Positions 61,418 to 64,000 of a DNA stretch of 64,000 nucleotides are shown here, piece by piece. The translations under genes were made by a program, and so were the position numbers. Origin of the DNA: Bordetella parapertussis (GTDB taxonomy: Bacteria; Acidobacteriota; Terriglobia; Bryobacterales; Bryobacteraceae); the NCBI GenBank assembly GCA_943328975.2, contig CALQCC020000009.1, forward strand, positions 62,001-126,000, in the 5' to 3' direction. Under the pieces are notes generated by a model, which saw nothing but the letters and a program-made list of their open reading frames with translations, did not search any database and had not been told where the DNA came from. The first letter of the stretch is position 1, and the number at the start of each line of letters is the position of its first letter.

Positions 61418-62074
61418 ATGGGCACACGGAAGAAGCAGGCTGCAGACGAACTCCAAAAGGTAGCGGCCGGTAAGTTCTCCGAATGGCTTCGCGGCGCGGA
61501 GGCTTCCTTACAGTCTGGAAAGGGCGGAACAGCGGTGCCTTGCGGGACCTGCACGGCGTGTTGCCGTTCCTCTATGTTCATTCACATCGCCCCCGAAGAG
61601 ACTAAGACCATCCAGCGGATTCCGCGGGCCCTGTTGTTTGCCGCCCCCGGCCGTCCGAAGGGGCATCTCCTTATGGGTTACAGCGACAAGGGACACTGCC
61701 CCATGCTGGTGGAGAACAAATGCTCCATTTATGAAGATCGCCCGCAGACCTGTCGCGACTACGATTGCCGCGTTTTTGCCGCGACAGACATTCCCGTGGA
61801 TCAGAAGGCGCAGCCTGCGATAGCAGAACGAGTCAAGGCGTGGGTATTCGACTTTGAAAGCGAAGAGAGCCGCAAGGAACTTCAGACGGTGAAGGCCGCG
61901 GCGAGCTTCCTGCAGCAGCACAGGGACCTGTTTCCACAAAACAGTCTGCCCTCGCATCCAGCTCAACTGGCAGCGATCGCAGTGAGAATCCACAAGCTGT
62001 TTTCCCCCAGAACAGTAGAGACGGATACGGCGCTTGCCGAGGCCATTCTGACCGCTCTGAATAGGACCCCGTGA
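61418..62074 (+). CDS. YkgJ family cysteine cluster protein
   Basis: This 218-residue cytosolic protein has the YkgJ metal-binding cluster: CGTCTACC (about 42-49), HCPML, and CSIYEDRPQTCRDYDC (about 101-116). Eight cysteines in this order suggest zinc or iron-sulfur binding. The C-terminal third is helical. Function unknown. The ATG is divergent from the large exported gene, with 51 bp between the starts. Confidence 0.88.
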   Translation: MGTRKKQAADELQKVAAGKFSEWLRGAEASLQSGKGGTAVPCGTCTACCRSSMFIHIAPEETKTIQRIPRALLFAAPGRPKGHLLMGYSDKGHCPMLVENKCSIYEDRPQTCRDYDCRVFAATDIPVDQKAQPAIAERVKAWVFDFESEESRKELQTVKAAASFLQQHRDLFPQNSLPSHPAQLAAIAVRIHKLFSPRTVETDTALAEAILTALNRTP

Positions 62075-62099
62075 TAAACTGGGCCACCAGGAGAGTTCA

Positions 62100-62420
62100 A
62101 TGCCCAAATATTTATTTCAAGCAAGCTACACCCCCGAGGGAATCCTCGGATTGGCGAAAGATACCGCAACCGGACGCCGGAATGCAGTCCGAGCCGGCAT
62201 CAAGAGCGCAGGCGGCAAACTGGAAAGCCTCCACTTCGCCTTCGGTTCCGATGACGTCATCCTCATCGCCGACCTGCCGGACAATATCGCCGCCGCGCGT
62301 TTGGCCACTGCCGTCGGTGCCTCCGGCATGGTCAGCATGATCACCACGCCGTTGCTCACCGTCGAAGAGATGGATAAGGCGCTGTCCAAGACCGCGAAGT
62401 ACCAAGCTCCGGGCGAATAA
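62100..62420 (+). CDS. GYD domain protein
   Basis: This 106-residue protein matches the GYD family: YLFQASYTPEGILGL at the start, AGGKLESLHFAFGSDDVI (the G-x-D segment), and IADLPDNIAAARLATAVGASG. It is a small ferredoxin-like fold of unknown role. AGGAGAG lies upstream of ATG 62100 at good spacing. Confidence 0.88.
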   Translation: MPKYLFQASYTPEGILGLAKDTATGRRNAVRAGIKSAGGKLESLHFAFGSDDVILIADLPDNIAAARLATAVGASGMVSMITTPLLTVEEMDKALSKTAKYQAPGE

Positions 62421-62435
62421 CAGCCCAACGCTAGC

Positions 62436-62969
62436 TCAACGCTGAGGCTGCTGCGGCGGCCTCGGCTGAGCCTGCGGAGGAGGACCTTGCGGACCCGACG
62501 GCGGCCCGTTCGGACCGGGTTGGCCCTGTTGCTGTAACCTCCGCCATTGATCCACACTCAGTATCTGCCGCATCCCCAACTGCAAGCGAGCATCGTCCTT
62601 ACGCAACTCCGCCTGCGCCTGCATCACCCGATCAATCTGCGCCAGGATCTTACCCTCATCCGGCGCGTCCGCCTGCCACAGAGGCTCCATCGTCACCTGC
62701 GCTTTTTGGAGAGCTGCGTCCAGATCGATGCGGCGTAAGCGATGCTGCTGCCATAAATCGTCCAGCTTCTTGCGCTGATCGGGGCTGACTCCCACACGTT
62801 CCGCTTGCGGAGTGCGCCACCACGTTCCACCGGTTGGATTCGACTGTGAGTTGCCGGGCCGATTCGGCGGTGGACCGCCTTGCGCCCAAACTGCGCCGCT
62901 GGCCAGTAACAAAACAAACCCAAGCGCTCGAGCACTTCCTTGATTCAGGCTGTTGGTCATAACAGACAT
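62436..62969 (-). CDS. Exported Spy/CpxP-like protein
   Basis: This 177-residue protein has a signal peptide (about 8-30, ALGFVLLLASGAVWA), an N-terminal Gly/Pro/Asn-rich part, and helical segments with VGVSPDQRKKLDDLWQQHR and LGMRQILSVDQWRRLQQQ, resembling the LTxxQ helices of Spy/CpxP chaperones. The C-terminus is Pro/Gln-rich. It may chaperone or sense misfolded periplasmic proteins (family inference). Of two neighbouring ATGs I use 62969. It is divergent from comEC with 56 bp between. Confidence 0.72.
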   Translation of the reverse strand: MSVMTNSLNQGSARALGFVLLLASGAVWAQGGPPPNRPGNSQSNPTGGTWWRTPQAERVGVSPDQRKKLDDLWQQHRLRRIDLDAALQKAQVTMEPLWQADAPDEGKILAQIDRVMQAQAELRKDDARLQLGMRQILSVDQWRRLQQQGQPGPNGPPSGPQGPPPQAQPRPPQQPQR

Positions 62970-63025
62970 CATCCTACTGCATTGCGAGCGAGAATATTTC
63001 CTGCGCGCGGCGACTACATCATGAG

Positions 63026-64000
63026 ATGCGTGAACCGTTGCTGCTGCCTTTGATCGCGATCGCTTCCGGAATCGTGCTGGGGCAAGCACTGGAGTTCGGC
63101 GTTGGCGCCACGGCGATCCCGTGTGTACTGTTCGCTATTCTGGCCTTGCTGCCGGTGGTGAAGTGGCTACGACGCGTCGCGCTAGCGCTGTGCCTCCTCT
63201 TTGCCGGAGCGTTCCTGCTGGTCGCGCACCGGCCCACGCGGGTTCCTATCATCGACGCTCCTTCGCGTGAAACGATGTTGGCGTCCGGCTGCGTCGTCGA
63301 ACCGACCGTTTTCTCGCACGACCACGCGCAGTTCGTGCTGGAGCTGGAACCGGGCGCTCGCGCGCAGGTGCAGGTACCGAAGTATGCCGAAGAGGTAACG
63401 CCGCCACGGCTGCTCTATGGGCAGCGGGTGGAGATCGAAGCGCGCTTCCGGGCTCCGCACAATTACGAAAATCCGGGTGCGTTCGACTATGTGGCGTACC
63501 TGGCCCGGCGCGATGTCTACTGGACCGCGCTGGTGCCTTCCAAGGGGTCCGTTCGGGTGCTGCCGGGAGAGTGTGGATCGCTGTGGCGAGGCTGGGTGTT
63601 TCGCTTGCGAACCGCGGCGCTCGACAGTATTGAGCGCCTCTATCCGGACAATGACTACGCGTCGGCGATGCTCCAAGCCGTGTTGATAGGAGAATCGTCC
63701 AACCTCGAACGCGTCTGGACGGAGGATTTCCGTCGCTCCGGCACCTATCACGCGCTGGTGATCAGCGGCATCCACGTCAGCGTTCTGGCGGGGGTCCTGT
63801 TGGCGCTACTACAGTTCGCGCCCATCTCGAAGAACTCCGCTTGGGCGATGACGGCGGCTGCGGCGTGGCTCTATGCATTGGTCTCGGGGTTCACCATGCC
63901 GGTGGCGCGCGCGGCGGCGGGCTTCACTTTGTATCTAGTGGCGCGGATTGTCTTCCGCAGAGTGCGACCGCTGAATTTGCTGTCGGCCATCGCCATCGGA
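63026..64000 (+). CDS. comEC: ComEC/Rec2 competence protein, N-terminal part (runs off window)
   Basis: The open frame of 325 codons has no stop before the window ends. It begins with hydrophobic segments (about 3-68), then a beta-rich OB-like domain (about 80-195), then helices with ALVISGIHVSVLAGVLLALL, the ComEC signature. The channel and the metallo-beta-lactamase-like C-terminal domain would lie outside. ComEC carries single-stranded DNA across the inner membrane. ATG 63026 precedes the first helix; no strong Shine-Dalgarno sequence. Confidence 0.88.
   Translation, partial: MREPLLLPLIAIASGIVLGQALEFGVGATAIPCVLFAILALLPVVKWLRRVALALCLLFAGAFLLVAHRPTRVPIIDAPSRETMLASGCVVEPTVFSHDHAQFVLELEPGARAQVQVPKYAEEVTPPRLLYGQRVEIEARFRAPHNYENPGAFDYVAYLARRDVYWTALVPSKGSVRVLPGECGSLWRGWVFRLRTAALDSIERLYPDNDYASAMLQAVLIGESSNLERVWTEDFRRSGTYHALVISGIHVSVLAGVLLALLQFAPISKNSAWAMTAAAAWLYALVSGFTMPVARAAAGFTLYLVARIVFRRVRPLNLLSAIAIG

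Noticed and set aside
62071-62340. Alternative frame overlapping the GYD gene
   Set aside because: The GYD frame has a ribosome binding site and family motifs; the other is Ser/Pro-rich with none.

Overview
The window is 64 kb of GC-rich, gene-dense bacterial chromosome. It carries 66 protein-coding genes (counting one interrupted gene as two pieces), two tRNA genes and two possible very small genes. Gene content points to Acidobacteriota, most likely the Solibacter/Bryobacter lineage. The pointers are a large FG-GAP protein ending in a Solibacter-type C-terminal domain (TIGR03437), expanded secreted families with the KAPRT-DG-P-L-G-W signature paired with DUF6152 proteins, a Pkn-type Ser/Thr kinase, many small exported proteins, a bacterial GlnRS, and DUF3467, GYD and NIPSNAP proteins. 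This assignment is inference from gene content. I see no rRNA, IS element, prophage or CRISPR array.

Layout. 1-1.2 kb: end of a flagellar operon (flbD-motA-motB). 1.2-6.4 kb: MerR regulator, rlmB, a transglutaminase-like protein, a small zinc-ribbon protein, an APC permease with a cytosolic tail, and a metallophosphoesterase. 6.4-13.1 kb: a forward run of PfkB kinase, GT-C membrane protein, DapF-like epimerase lacking both catalytic cysteines, UDP-sugar dehydrogenase and a two-gene ABC exporter. 13.1-16.8 kb: tandem AAHS-type MFS transporters and a GH5 hydrolase. 16.9-19.5 kb: cpaB-tadB-tadC. 19.5-23.4 kb: five-gene operon of exported lineage-specific proteins behind a good sigma70-type promoter. 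23.4-31.9 kb: GT39 protein, DUF3467, HAD phosphatase, oligopeptidase B, YCF48-like protein, arginine decarboxylase. 31.9-34.9 kb: FG-GAP/TIGR03437 protein split by one in-frame TGA. 34.9-36.8 kb: tRNA-Ala, NIPSNAP, methyltransferase, exported protein. 36.8-41.5 kb: gltX-glnS-carbamoyltransferase operon. 41.5-45.6 kb: exported protein, two methyltransferases, GT2, CDP-alcohol phosphatidyltransferase, greA. 45.6-50.6 kb: GlcD-like oxidase, ThDP enzyme, RNase J, tRNA-Ser. 50.6-54.5 kb: exported repeat protein, convergent Ser/Thr kinase sharing its domains, universal stress protein. 54.5-57.4 kb: NtrC-type regulator, CheY-like regulator, PAS histidine kinase. 57.4-59 kb: small ORFs, a long palindrome, and recA with a probable SOS operator. 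59-64 kb: YdcH, RimI, a large exported protein, YkgJ-type, GYD and Spy-like proteins, and the start of comEC.

How genes work together. The genome is packed tightly: ATGA-type start/stop overlaps link flbD/motA, gltX/glnS, methyltransferase/GT2, histidine kinase/response regulator and rimI/downstream gene. Three convergent pairs end in one shared CTAG. Several divergent pairs are separated by only about 20-30 bp, and their -10 elements abut the start codon. The strongest leads for follow-up are the Ser/Ser DapF homologue, the in-frame TGA in the FG-GAP gene, the GTTC-N7-GTTC element over the recA start site, and the repeat plus beta-domain module shared by a membrane kinase and its convergent exported neighbour.
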